From Melioribacter roseus (GTDB taxonomy: Bacteria; Bacteroidota; Ignavibacteria; Ignavibacteriales; Melioribacteraceae): a DNA stretch of 37,485 nucleotides. Below the pieces are notes generated by a model that saw only the letters and a list, made by a program, of their open reading frames with translations, made no database searches and was not told where the DNA came from. The stretch covers positions 1 through 37,485 of the forward strand of contig DYJK01000023.1 of NCBI GenBank assembly GCA_020723165.1, in the 5' to 3' direction. Positions 8,865-17,072 of this stretch are shown piece after piece; positions within the stretch are counted from its first letter, which is position 1, and the number at the start of each line of letters is the position of its first letter. The position numbers and the translations under genes are program-made.

Positions 8865-9797
8865 TTATTTTTCTAAGATGTAAATATCACCGCCGCTTGT
8901 ACTGCAAACTAATTTTTCACCGCCACCGTTAAATTCGGCTATCAGCTCTCCTCGTTTAACTTTGTTATTTTTCGAGTTAGAAAAATTACAGTCAATATCG
9001 CCGCCGGTTGTTTCTAGATCGACGTTTGCTTTAAATGTTGATGGTAAAGTAATTCGAATATCACCGCCTGATGTTGAAGCATGAATCCCTTCATTAGATC
9101 CTGAATAATTTATTTCTACGTCTCCGCCGGAAGTTTTAGCCGAAACAGTGCCATCGTTTGATTCGATATTAATGTCACCACCCGATGTAGAAGCTCTTAA
9201 TCCACCGCTATGTTTAATAGTTCTAATATCGCCACCGGAAGTTGAAACTTCAGCTTTACCCTTGTGATTGTTGAGGGTAATATCTCCACCGGATGTTTCA
9301 ATATCAGCAGTTCCTTTAGAATCCTTTAATAATACATCCCCCCCGGATGTATCCAAATTAAATTTCCCGGTTATACCATAAACTTCAATATCTCCGCCCG
9401 ATGTTTCAATTAGAGGATTATATTGATAAGGCACTGACACTTCAATCCTAACACTATACCCACCGCCCCAGTTAAAAAACCATGAATCTTTTTTCTTGGC
9501 AATAACCTTAACACCGCCATCAACATTTTCTATTCTAAACTCCATTTTCTGTTTAGCTTTTTCGTTACCATAAATTTTTATATAGACCTCGTTTTTATCC
9601 CAGCTAAAAACTTTTACATCTGCACCTGAAGCATCTACATAAAGATTTTCGCCGCTCTTTGCTTGTATCGATTTCTCTTTGATCAGTTTAATTTCGCTTG
9701 CAAAAAGATCGGTTGTTAATGATAATCCTATCAAAAATAATAGAACCGTAACGAGAAACTTTTTCATATTGCCTTGTTCTTCAATTAAGTATTTCAT
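8865..9797 (-). CDS. DUF4097-family beta-repeat protein with nine T(S/T)GGD motifs, exported
   Basis: The 310-residue product has a signal peptide within MKKFLVTVLLFLIGLSLTTDLFA. From about residue 130 to the end it carries nine copies of T(S/T)GGD followed by a hydrophobic-polar strand (for example ETSGGDIEV, STSGGDIRT, KTSGGDVEI), spaced about 17-22 residues. This is the right-handed parallel beta-helix pattern of DUF4097/DUF4098 proteins, sometimes labelled putative adhesins. Two starts are possible. ATG 9797 has GGAG 6 nt upstream and adds ten residues (MKYLIEEQGN); ATG 9767 has AAGG 5 nt upstream and gives a normal signal peptide. Function is unknown; export across the inner membrane is likely. 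The gene is monocistronic, with its own terminator. Confidence 0.8.
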   Translation of the reverse strand: MKYLIEEQGNMKKFLVTVLLFLIGLSLTTDLFASEIKLIKEKSIQAKSGENLYVDASGADVKVFSWDKNEVYIKIYGNEKAKQKMEFRIENVDGGVKVIAKKKDSWFFNWGGGYSVRIEVSVPYQYNPLIETSGGDIEVYGITGKFNLDTSGGDVLLKDSKGTADIETSGGDITLNNHKGKAEVSTSGGDIRTIKHSGGLRASTSGGDINIESNDGTVSAKTSGGDVEINYSGSNEGIHASTSGGDIRITLPSTFKANVDLETTGGDIDCNFSNSKNNKVKRGELIAEFNGGGEKLVCSTSGGDIYILEK

Positions 9798-9924
9798 TTA
9801 ATTCTCCATTTTATTTTCACCACTTTAGACTTACATAATGTTTTGGAAGTTACATGGATTTAGACTTTAATCCGGGTTGAAAAGTTGTGCTTCGTAATAA
9901 ATTTTTTCGTTGTTAAACAAAGTA

Positions 9925-9932
9925 TATATTTG
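9925..9932 (+). promoter_or_regulatory. -7 element of the PAP2 gene promoter (TATATTTG)
   Basis: TATATTTG matches the Bacteroidota TAnnTTTG element and sits 21 bp before the TTG start at 9954. The -33 region is only a T-run (9902-9907). Its position rules out the longer reading that begins at 9885. Confidence 0.5.
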
Positions 9933-9953
9933 CGCTTAACAAATGAGGTGAAT

Positions 9954-10727
9954 TTGAATCGCCTAGTTGGAGCTGCTGTCATAATTTTGTTAATTCTAAT
10001 ATCAAACAGTTACTCACAGAATAAACTAGATTTTGATCAGTTCAGGGACGAAACAATTGAATTCATCAAACAACCGATTAAATGGAATGCTTCCGATTAC
10101 GGCAAATTAGGTTTAGTTGCTCTATCAACTTACTTAGTAATGTATTTAGATGAAGAAGCGAGGGATGAAATAATAAAAGATCGTTCCTATTATTATAGTT
10201 TGCCAATTGAAGGAGGTAGAATCTGGGGTGAACCTTACACAACATTGCTTATAAGCGGTGCCCTAGCAGTAAGCGGATTAGCTAATGATAATTTTACCAA
10301 CAAAAAAATCGCATTTGAAATCGTACAATCAGCTATCTATACCGTTTCGATTACACAACTGCTTAAAATGTCTATAGGACGTGAACGCCCGTACATGAAT
10401 TCCGGCGCATATAATTTTTCACCATTTCAAAAAATAGATAATGATTATTGGTCGTTACCTTCCGGGCATACAAGTTTAGCATTTTCGCTTTCTACAATAT
10501 TATCAGAAAATTCAAAATCAGATTTGCTAAAAGCGGTTTGGTTTATACCGGCAGTAATGACTGCATTTTCAAGAGTATACCAGGATGAGCATTGGACCTC
10601 AGATGTTTTACTTGGAGGTGCGGTTGGATATTTCATCGCAAAATGGATCAGCGATCAACATAAAGTAAGCGAGAAAAATCAATTAATAGCGCCCACTCAA
10701 TATATTACACTACAATTACAATTATAA
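9954..10727 (+). CDS. PAP2-family membrane-associated phosphatase
   Basis: The chosen start is TTG 9954: GAGG lies 5 nt upstream, a -7 promoter element lies between it and the longer frame, and it gives a clean signal peptide (NRLVGAAVIILLILISNSYS, cleavage before QNKL). The 257-residue product carries all three PAP2 signatures: KX6RP (Lys138 to Arg145-Pro146), PSGHT (169-173) and SRX5HX3D (Ser206-Arg207, His213, Asp217). The fold is vanadium-haloperoxidase-like, and enzymes of this type dephosphorylate lipid phosphates such as undecaprenyl pyrophosphate or phosphatidic acid. With a cleavable signal and several hydrophobic helices, the active site should face the periplasm. The substrate is not predictable from sequence. 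Confidence 0.85.
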   Translation: MNRLVGAAVIILLILISNSYSQNKLDFDQFRDETIEFIKQPIKWNASDYGKLGLVALSTYLVMYLDEEARDEIIKDRSYYYSLPIEGGRIWGEPYTTLLISGALAVSGLANDNFTNKKIAFEIVQSAIYTVSITQLLKMSIGRERPYMNSGAYNFSPFQKIDNDYWSLPSGHTSLAFSLSTILSENSKSDLLKAVWFIPAVMTAFSRVYQDEHWTSDVLLGGAVGYFIAKWISDQHKVSEKNQLIAPTQYITLQLQL

Positions 10728-10730
10728 AAA

Positions 10731-10758
10731 AAAGACAGAATGAAATTATTCTGTCTTT
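10731..10758. terminator. Bidirectional terminator between PAP2 gene and pntB
   Basis: An 11-bp perfect stem (aaagacagaat / attctgtcttt) with a 6-nt loop lies between two convergent genes. On the minus strand it is followed by a U-tract (TTTTTTATAAT), so it mainly ends the pnt operon. Confidence 0.75.
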
Positions 10759-10784
10759 AGGAATAAATACTACAAAAATTTATT

Positions 10785-12179
10785 TCATAAATTTTTTATC
10801 TCGTGAGTTAATTTTGTAATAGCATCCTTCGCATCGCCAAAATACATTAAAGCATTGGGATAGAAAAACAATTCATTATCAATACCGGCATAGCCGGCAC
10901 TCATGGATCTTTTATTAATTATTACGGTTTTTGCATAATCAACGTTAAGAATAGGCATACCATAAATTGGACTGCTCTTATCATGTCTGGCAGCCGGATT
11001 AACAACATCGTTGGCTCCAATAATCAATGCAATATCGGTATTAGGAAAATCATCATTAATATCTTCCATTGCTAACATTTTATCATAAGAAATCTGCGCT
11101 TCAGCTAAAAGTACATTCATATGTCCCGGCATTCTTCCGGCAACCGGGTGAATAGCAAATCTTATTTTCTTCCCTTTAGCTTCAAGTAAATTCACCAAAT
11201 CCCTAACAGCATGCTGGGCTTGAGCAACAGCCATTCCATATCCGGGGACTATAATAATATTTTCCGCTACATCAAATAACATTGCTAATTCTTCTTGATC
11301 AATTGATTTTACTTGTCCTTTCGCAGAATCTGTAGCGGCAGTTGCAGTTGCTGTACCGGCAGATTCCCAACCTCCTAAAACCACGTTCATTAATGAGCGG
11401 TTCATACCTCTGCACATTATCAAAGTTAAAATTATTCCTGATGCACCAACCAATGCGCCGGCAATAATTAGTTCATTATTTTTTAATACAAAGCCAGTCA
11501 TTGAACCCGCTAATCCTGAATATGAATTAAGTAATGAAATTGCAACCGGCATATCGGCACCGCCAATAGGTAAAACTAAAAGAACACCAAGTAATAATGA
11601 TATCGCGGCTATCAAAATGACTACCCATTCCAAATTAGGATCGATTACAAACCATGCGCTAAAGGCAAATGTGATAATTAGAAGAAGTAAATTGATTGGA
11701 TGCTGCAATGGATATTTAACCACTTTTCCCGTAACCAAACCTTGAAGTTTTCCAAAAGCAATAAGAGAGCCGGTAAATGTAACTGCACCAATCAAAATAC
11801 TAAGAGCTATTGTTACATCAGTCTGAATATTAAATGACCATGTTGTAAAATTTTTCATTTTGTAGTATTCGGAGATTGCAACAAGTAATGAAGCCCCTCC
11901 GCCAAATCCATTTAATAATCCAACCATTTGAGGCATACCTGTCATTGGAGTTTTGTATGCCATCAATACACCGATAATTCCCCCAATTAATAATCCAATG
12001 ATAATCCATTCAAAGGTAAGTACATCCTGATCAAACAATGTAACTACAATAGCAATTAGCATACCAAGAGCAGCTAAAAAATTTCCTTGTCTAGCAGTTT
12101 TAGGAGAAGATAATTTCTTAATTCCCAATATGAATAGTATTGAAGAAACGAGATAACAGATTTCAATTATTATATTCAT
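10785..12179 (-). CDS. pntB: NAD(P) transhydrogenase beta subunit (proton-translocating)
   Basis: The 464-residue product comprises nine or so transmembrane segments (domain II) and the NADP(H)-binding domain III. Domain III shows VPGYGMAVAQAQHAVRDLV (the dinucleotide fingerprint), FAIHPVAGRMPGHMNVLLAEA, and IGANDVVNPAA. With PntAA and PntAB it forms the inner membrane enzyme that uses the proton gradient to drive hydride transfer from NADH to NADP+. It follows pntAB by 8 bp and is the last gene of the three-gene pnt operon. Confidence 0.95.
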   Translation of the reverse strand: MNIIIEICYLVSSILFILGIKKLSSPKTARQGNFLAALGMLIAIVVTLFDQDVLTFEWIIIGLLIGGIIGVLMAYKTPMTGMPQMVGLLNGFGGGASLLVAISEYYKMKNFTTWSFNIQTDVTIALSILIGAVTFTGSLIAFGKLQGLVTGKVVKYPLQHPINLLLLIITFAFSAWFVIDPNLEWVVILIAAISLLLGVLLVLPIGGADMPVAISLLNSYSGLAGSMTGFVLKNNELIIAGALVGASGIILTLIMCRGMNRSLMNVVLGGWESAGTATATAATDSAKGQVKSIDQEELAMLFDVAENIIIVPGYGMAVAQAQHAVRDLVNLLEAKGKKIRFAIHPVAGRMPGHMNVLLAEAQISYDKMLAMEDINDDFPNTDIALIIGANDVVNPAARHDKSSPIYGMPILNVDYAKTVIINKRSMSAGYAGIDNELFFYPNALMYFGDAKDAITKLTHEIKNL

Positions 12180-12187
12180 AGTTTATC

Positions 12188-12472
12188 TCACTTCTTCTTA
12201 AACATTTTAAGCATGCGATCGGTAACAAGAAATCCGCCTACAACATTTATAGTAGCAAAAATAACAGCCACCAAACCAAGTATAGTGCTGATAGTAAATT
12301 CATGTAAGCCGGCACTTAAAATTGCACCAACAATTGTAATTCCAGATATTGCATTGGAACCCGACATCAACGGTGTGTGTAATGTTGGGGGGACTTTTGT
12401 AATTAATTCAAACCCTACAAAGATTGCCAGAACGAATACATATATTAACATAATTAAACCAAGAGTTTCCAT
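12188..12472 (-). CDS. pntAB: NAD(P) transhydrogenase alpha subunit part 2, membrane segment
   Basis: The 94-residue product has three or four hydrophobic helices, including TLGLIMLIYVFVLAIFVGFE, TLHTPLMSGSNAISGITIVGAI and a Gly-rich helix ending in FLVTDRMLKMF. This is the membrane part of the alpha subunit, encoded separately as in Rhodospirillum rubrum. The start is ATG 12472, with AGGAG 5 nt upstream inside the end of pntAA; the GTG two codons earlier overlaps that site and is unlikely. It starts just after the pntAA stop. Confidence 0.92.
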   Translation of the reverse strand: METLGLIMLIYVFVLAIFVGFELITKVPPTLHTPLMSGSNAISGITIVGAILSAGLHEFTISTILGLVAVIFATINVVGGFLVTDRMLKMFKKK

Positions 12473-12474
12473 TT

Positions 12475-13638
12475 TCACTCCTTATCGACTATAAGTTGTA
12501 ATAATTCTTTTGTTTTTTCATGAACAACAATTCCATCTTTAATGATTGTTGCTCCCCTTAAAATTTCATCATCCATGTTATGAATAAAATTTCCTTCCTT
12601 ACTTGAATGTTCTATTAGATTAAGAATATTCTTAGCGTACATATCGCTAGCATGAAACGGAACTAAACTCGGCAAATTTGTTTCGCCGATCAATGTAACT
12701 CCGTACTTTTCAACAACTTTACCTTTTTCACTTATTTCACAATTACCTCCAAATTCAGTCGCCATATCAAGCACAACAGAACCAGGTCTCATATTTTTTA
12801 CCATTTCCTCGGTAACAAGAAGCGGAGCTTTTTTACCAGGTATTAGAGCCGTAGTAATAACAATATCTGCTTCAGTAATATGCTTGTATATTAATTCTTT
12901 TTGTTTCCTCAAGAAACCTTCGCTTTGCTCCTTAGCATACCCACCGGCATCTTGCATTGAAGCATCTGTTGGAACTTCAATAAATTTTCCGCCTAGACTT
13001 TGAACTTCTTCTTTAACCTGGGGACGGACATCTGATACTTCAACAACAGCACCTAATCTTCTCGCTGTGCCCAGCGCAGATAGGCCAGCAACACCAGCAC
13101 CCATAATAACTACTTTTGCCGGAGATATTGTACCGGCGGCAGTCATCATCAAAGGAAATATTTTATGAAGATAATTAGCGGCAAGTAAGACACTTTTATA
13201 TCCGGCTAAATTTGCTTGCGAGCTTAGAGCATCCATTCTTTGAGCAAGTGTTGTTCTTGGGATGGCATCCATCGATATAATATTAATTCCTAATGATACC
13301 GCTTGATTAACTAGATCAACATTAAATAAAGGATAGAAAAAAGTAATTAATAGGGTTCCTCTCTTCATTAATTGCAATTCATTCTTCTTATAGAGTGGAT
13401 GATCAATTGGCTTTTGTACTTTTAGAACTATATCAGAGTTGGAATATAACTCAGGTAAATCTTGAATAACTTTCACGCCGGCATTTTCATATTTATCGTT
13501 CGTAAAACCGGCATTTATACCGGCATTTTTTTCAATTCTAATTTCGAATCCTTTTTTAATAAGTTTTGCAGCAACATCCGGAACAATGGCAACTCGGTTT
13601 TCACCTTCAACAATCTCTTTCGGAATTCCTATAATCAT
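12475..13638 (-). CDS. pntAA: NAD(P) transhydrogenase alpha subunit part 1, NAD(H)-binding
   Basis: The 387-residue soluble domain I binds NAD(H). It starts MIIGIPKEIVEGENRVAIVP, the alanine dehydrogenase/PNT N-terminal signature. It also has the Rossmann fingerprint VVIMGAGVAGLSALGTARRLGA, the RMDALSSQANLAGYKSV loop, and the mobile-loop region around YAKEQSEGF. It is the first gene of a pntAA-pntAB-pntB operon. It lies 179 bp downstream of a sigma54-type regulator gene and has its own -7-like promoter element, so it may be transcribed apart from the upstream redox operon. Confidence 0.95.
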   Translation of the reverse strand: MIIGIPKEIVEGENRVAIVPDVAAKLIKKGFEIRIEKNAGINAGFTNDKYENAGVKVIQDLPELYSNSDIVLKVQKPIDHPLYKKNELQLMKRGTLLITFFYPLFNVDLVNQAVSLGINIISMDAIPRTTLAQRMDALSSQANLAGYKSVLLAANYLHKIFPLMMTAAGTISPAKVVIMGAGVAGLSALGTARRLGAVVEVSDVRPQVKEEVQSLGGKFIEVPTDASMQDAGGYAKEQSEGFLRKQKELIYKHITEADIVITTALIPGKKAPLLVTEEMVKNMRPGSVVLDMATEFGGNCEISEKGKVVEKYGVTLIGETNLPSLVPFHASDMYAKNILNLIEHSSKEGNFIHNMDDEILRGATIIKDGIVVHEKTKELLQLIVDKE

Positions 13639-13685
13639 TAATTACTCCTTACAAAGTTTTTATATGATGAGATTAAAATCCTCTG

Positions 13686-13718
13686 AAGAAGATTCGATAT
13701 CTTCTTATCAAAGATATC
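13686..13718. repeat. Two overlapping 8-bp dyads in the pnt leader/promoter
   Basis: GATATCTT (13696-13703) pairs with AAGATATC (13711-13718) across 7 nt. AAGAAGAT (13686-13693) pairs with ATCTTCTT (13699-13706) across 5 nt. The two share bases, so they exclude each other as hairpins. The first overlaps the -7 element. This could be an operator or an attenuation device. Confidence 0.4.
13709..13716 (-). promoter_or_regulatory. -7 promoter element of the pnt operon (TATCTTTG)
   Basis: The minus strand reads TATCTTTG, an exact match to the Bacteroidota -7 consensus and identical to the element before the EF-P gene. Transcription would start near 13702, giving a leader of about 64 nt. No good -33 TTG is seen at the expected distance, so an activator may be needed. 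Confidence 0.45.
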
Positions 13719-13817
13719 AAAATTAATATGAAATAATATCATTTAGAAAACTTTTGTGATAGGATTAACAGGAAAGCTCAACAAAAAAAATCTTGGACTA
13801 TCCGCGATCAAAAATGA

Positions 13818-15200
13818 TTAATGTGCGGAGTGATGATCAATATTATATTTTTTTATTTTAGCAATGAGATTAACCCGTGAAATACCCAGTATCTCTGCGG
13901 CTTTGGTTCTATTGTTATTTGTAAACTCTAAGACTTTAATGATGTGTTCTTTTTCAATCTCACTTAATGAATGAGGTATAATCTCTTCATCAAGAGAAGC
14001 GATAGAATTATTATTTTCAAGGAAATAGCTAGGCAATGATTTTTTTCTAAGCTCATTGGATGTCTCTACAATTATAGCGCTGTTGATAATGTTCATCAGT
14101 TCCCTAACATTACCAGGAAATGTATAAGATTTAAGATAATTCATAACCGAATCTGATATCTTACTTATTTGCTTCCCAAACTTTTCATTGAATTTTTTTA
14201 GGAAGTAATTTGCCAATAATTCTATATCCCCTTTTCTTTCCCTCAGCGGCGGTAGGTTAATAGAATTTATATTCAACCGGAAAAACAGATCCTTCCTAAA
14301 ATTACCTTTCTTAATCTCATCAAAAAGATTTTTATTTGTAGCCGCTATAATTCTAACATCAACTTTTATATTTCTTGTAGAACCGAGTCGGTAAAATTCT
14401 TCTTCTTGCAATACTCTTAAAAGTTTCACCTGAATAGGAAGTGTTAGTTCGCCAATTTCATCTAAGAAAAGAGTACCGCCGTTAGCTTCCTCTATAAAAC
14501 CGGCTTTATCATGCGATGCCCCAGTAAAAGCACCTTTATCGTAACCGAAAAACTCGGATGAAAATAATTCTTGCGCGAACGCACCGGCGTTAACAGCAAC
14601 AAATTTTTTGTCTCTTCGATTACTAATTTTATGTATCGCTTCAGCAATTAATTCTTTCCCTGAACCGCTTTCACCCCAGATCAATACGCTATTATCTGTC
14701 TGCGCAAATTTTTCGACTATATGAAAAATTTTGATCATCTTTTCATCAATTGTTATTACACTGCTAAATGCCTCTTTATACTTTAATCCGTTCAGGACTG
14801 CTTTCTGTGCCGTATCTATTTCTTTATTGAGCAGTACATTTTCGTTAAGTGCAGATTCAATTGCCTCTATAAGATGTTCTTCTTCGATTGGTTTTAGCAT
14901 ATAATCGTACGTACCAAGTTTCATAGCAGAAATGGCAAGATCAATATCTTCGACACCGGTTAACACAATTGTTTTTAATGCCAATTTATTTTTAACAATG
15001 TACTTCAAAATATCCAGCCCGGTTACATTCGGCATGTCCATATCAAGAAGAAGTAAATCATATTTATTATTGCTTAACTGTTCAAAAGCTTTGGTGCTGT
15101 CTTGTAATGTTTCTACGTGATACTTGTTCTTCTGGAGAAGAAGTATTCTCAAGAAATTCAACACTGCCTGGTTATCATCAATCAAAAGAATCTTGACCAT
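13818..15200 (-). CDS. Sigma54-dependent NtrC-family response regulator
   Basis: The 460-residue product has three domains. The receiver domain (1-120) has Asp8/Asp9, phosphoacceptor Asp53 and the KP dipeptide near 103. The AAA+ domain (about 150-380) has Walker A GESGSGKE (176-183), the sigma54 contact loop GAFTGA (223-228) and Walker B TLFLDEIGEL. A Fis-type helix-turn-helix lies at the C terminus (NNRTKAAEILGISRVNLIAK). It would activate sigma54 promoters when phosphorylated. It starts 4 bp after the histidine kinase gene, which is its obvious partner, and is the last gene of the operon containing the Stn-like complex. The most likely target is that operon or its neighbours. Confidence 0.93.
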   Translation of the reverse strand: MVKILLIDDNQAVLNFLRILLLQKNKYHVETLQDSTKAFEQLSNNKYDLLLLDMDMPNVTGLDILKYIVKNKLALKTIVLTGVEDIDLAISAMKLGTYDYMLKPIEEEHLIEAIESALNENVLLNKEIDTAQKAVLNGLKYKEAFSSVITIDEKMIKIFHIVEKFAQTDNSVLIWGESGSGKELIAEAIHKISNRRDKKFVAVNAGAFAQELFSSEFFGYDKGAFTGASHDKAGFIEEANGGTLFLDEIGELTLPIQVKLLRVLQEEEFYRLGSTRNIKVDVRIIAATNKNLFDEIKKGNFRKDLFFRLNINSINLPPLRERKGDIELLANYFLKKFNEKFGKQISKISDSVMNYLKSYTFPGNVRELMNIINSAIIVETSNELRKKSLPSYFLENNNSIASLDEEIIPHSLSEIEKEHIIKVLEFTNNNRTKAAEILGISRVNLIAKIKKYNIDHHSAH

Positions 15201-15204
15201 ATTA

Positions 15205-17067
15205 CTACCTTTTTGCCGGAATTTTTATTGTGAAGGTTGTTCCTTCTCCAACTTTTGAAGATACTTCTATTTTACCACCGTGATCTTTTATTATTCCATA
15301 AGAAATCGAAAGTCCTAAACCGGTACCGCCTCTATCCCTTTTAGTAGTAAAGAAGGGATCAAAAATATTTTTCAATATCGATTCATCCATACCAATTCCA
15401 TTATCACTGATAATCAACACAATTTCATTTAGACTTTCATTATATAAGGTTTTTATTTTAACCACTCCCTTATCATTAACTATTGCTTCGGAAGCATTCA
15501 TAGCAAGATTTAATAACACTTGCTCAATTTTATTACTATTGCCGTTAAATACCGGCAGTTTTTCGCAAAGTTCAAGTTCAATCTGTGCGTGTTTTTTTAT
15601 TTCCTTAAAGGTTAGCGTAAGATTGTTTTTGATGAGATCATTTAGATCAACATCCTCGACTAGAGCGCCATCATCTTTTTTTGCAAAATTTCTTAGATCG
15701 CTTACAATTTTTTTAGTACGATTTGCGCCATTAATCATATCCGATATTAAAAGGCAAACATTTTCTTTAAATAGCTCATAATTAAGCCGGGCTATCATAA
15801 AATCGTTATGCTCTTCATAGTAATTATCAAGTATAGGGAAAATGTCTACGAATGCTTCTTGAACAATTTTTAAATTGCCAAGAATAAAAGTATTAGGATT
15901 ATTAATTTCATGAGCGACACCGGCAACAAGTTTACCGAGAGATGCAAGTTTATAAGATTGGATTAACTGTGTCTCAAGATATTTTTGAGTAGTTATGTCA
16001 TGGCAAACTTCTAAAACTCTTTCTACTTTGCCTTCTATACCGAATATTGGGTAAGCACGGAGTGAAAATGTTCTCGATTCATACTGTATTTCACGGAATG
16101 CGTTTGAAGCAGATTTAAAAGATTCAAGACCGGCACAATTTTCACAGTAACTATCCCTATTAAATATTTTCTTATAACACTTGCCGGAATCACCAATATC
16201 ATCTTTGTTAGACATAATAATGCTAAAGTTGGAATCAATAACAACTATAACATCGGAGATTGCTTTAAAGAATGCGCTTAATTTCTCTCTCTTTTGGTAA
16301 CATTCTTCAGTCATCTTTAAAAGCGCATCATTTTTAGCTGTAAGAATTTTTTGTTGTTTCTCTAAATAATTTGTTTTTTCTTCTTTCTCAACTAGCGTAG
16401 CAATCTTACCAGCTATTTCATCAATTAGTTTTTGTTCCTCCTCTAAAAATCCTAAACCATTAATTGAATAGACTTCTATTTTACCTTCGGTATTATCACT
16501 TGATTTAATATCTGCTGTTATGAAATTGTACTGTTTATCATCCGGCAGAACCTTTTTGCCATAGATTTTTTTATTAATTTTTATTTTAGCAACAACATCA
16601 TCCGGGAACTGAAATGCATCCTCAATCAACTTAGCACAATTATCTAATACATCATTTATTCGATTTGATTTTTCTAATTCGTTACTAATATCATATAAAC
16701 ATTTTAGTTCCTTAACCCTTTCTTTTAGTTCTTGTTTAATATTAGTGATTTGAACAATCTTTTCTTTTGTACTTATAAAAAAAATTCCATCTCTAGTATT
16801 ACTTGAAGGGAATATTAAAATTTCTTTGTCAATGCCGGGAAGATAAAATGAATGAGGTTCATTAGTTTTGAAAACATGTTTGAGCTGTTGTAATAAATTT
16901 GTGTTAGGTAAAATATGGGTAGAGTTAAGTTTTGATAATTCTATATTGGCATTGGATAACAGATTATTTAAAGAATTTCCTTCATAGATTAAAGTGAAAT
17001 CATTTTTTACAATAGCTATATCATCAAACAGTTCTTTGACTAAGCCTGAATCACTATGTGCAATCAT
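15205..17067 (-). CDS. Cytoplasmic histidine kinase with GAF-like and Cys-containing PAS domains
   Basis: The 620-residue product has no transmembrane segment. An N-terminal PAS-like region (1-105) and a coiled linker lead to a GAF-like domain (about 115-230, VKELKCLYDISNELEKSN). A second coiled coil precedes a PAS domain (about 255-360) holding Cys297, Cys308 and Cys311. The catalytic core has the H-box GKLVAGVAHEINNPN with His386, an N-box around NLAMNASEAI, G1 SDNGIGMDESIL and G2 GGTGLGLSISYGIIKDHGG. Its start lies 5 bp from the end of the large redox subunit gene and its end 4 bp from the regulator gene, so kinase and redox enzyme appear co-transcribed. The soluble form and Cys triad suggest sensing of an intracellular redox or metabolic signal (inference). 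Confidence 0.88.
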   Translation of the reverse strand: MIAHSDSGLVKELFDDIAIVKNDFTLIYEGNSLNNLLSNANIELSKLNSTHILPNTNLLQQLKHVFKTNEPHSFYLPGIDKEILIFPSSNTRDGIFFISTKEKIVQITNIKQELKERVKELKCLYDISNELEKSNRINDVLDNCAKLIEDAFQFPDDVVAKIKINKKIYGKKVLPDDKQYNFITADIKSSDNTEGKIEVYSINGLGFLEEEQKLIDEIAGKIATLVEKEEKTNYLEKQQKILTAKNDALLKMTEECYQKREKLSAFFKAISDVIVVIDSNFSIIMSNKDDIGDSGKCYKKIFNRDSYCENCAGLESFKSASNAFREIQYESRTFSLRAYPIFGIEGKVERVLEVCHDITTQKYLETQLIQSYKLASLGKLVAGVAHEINNPNTFILGNLKIVQEAFVDIFPILDNYYEEHNDFMIARLNYELFKENVCLLISDMINGANRTKKIVSDLRNFAKKDDGALVEDVDLNDLIKNNLTLTFKEIKKHAQIELELCEKLPVFNGNSNKIEQVLLNLAMNASEAIVNDKGVVKIKTLYNESLNEIVLIISDNGIGMDESILKNIFDPFFTTKRDRGGTGLGLSISYGIIKDHGGKIEVSSKVGEGTTFTIKIPAKR

Positions 17068-17072
17068 AAAAA

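Noticed and set aside
8880-9410. CRISPR or DNA tandem-repeat array
   Set aside because: The periodicity comes from coding TSGGD repeats; the DNA units are degenerate and unit length varies.
9885-9953. Longer PAP2 protein from the TTG at 9885
   Set aside because: A -7 promoter element lies inside this stretch and the TTG at 9954 has a good Shine-Dalgarno and a proper signal peptide.
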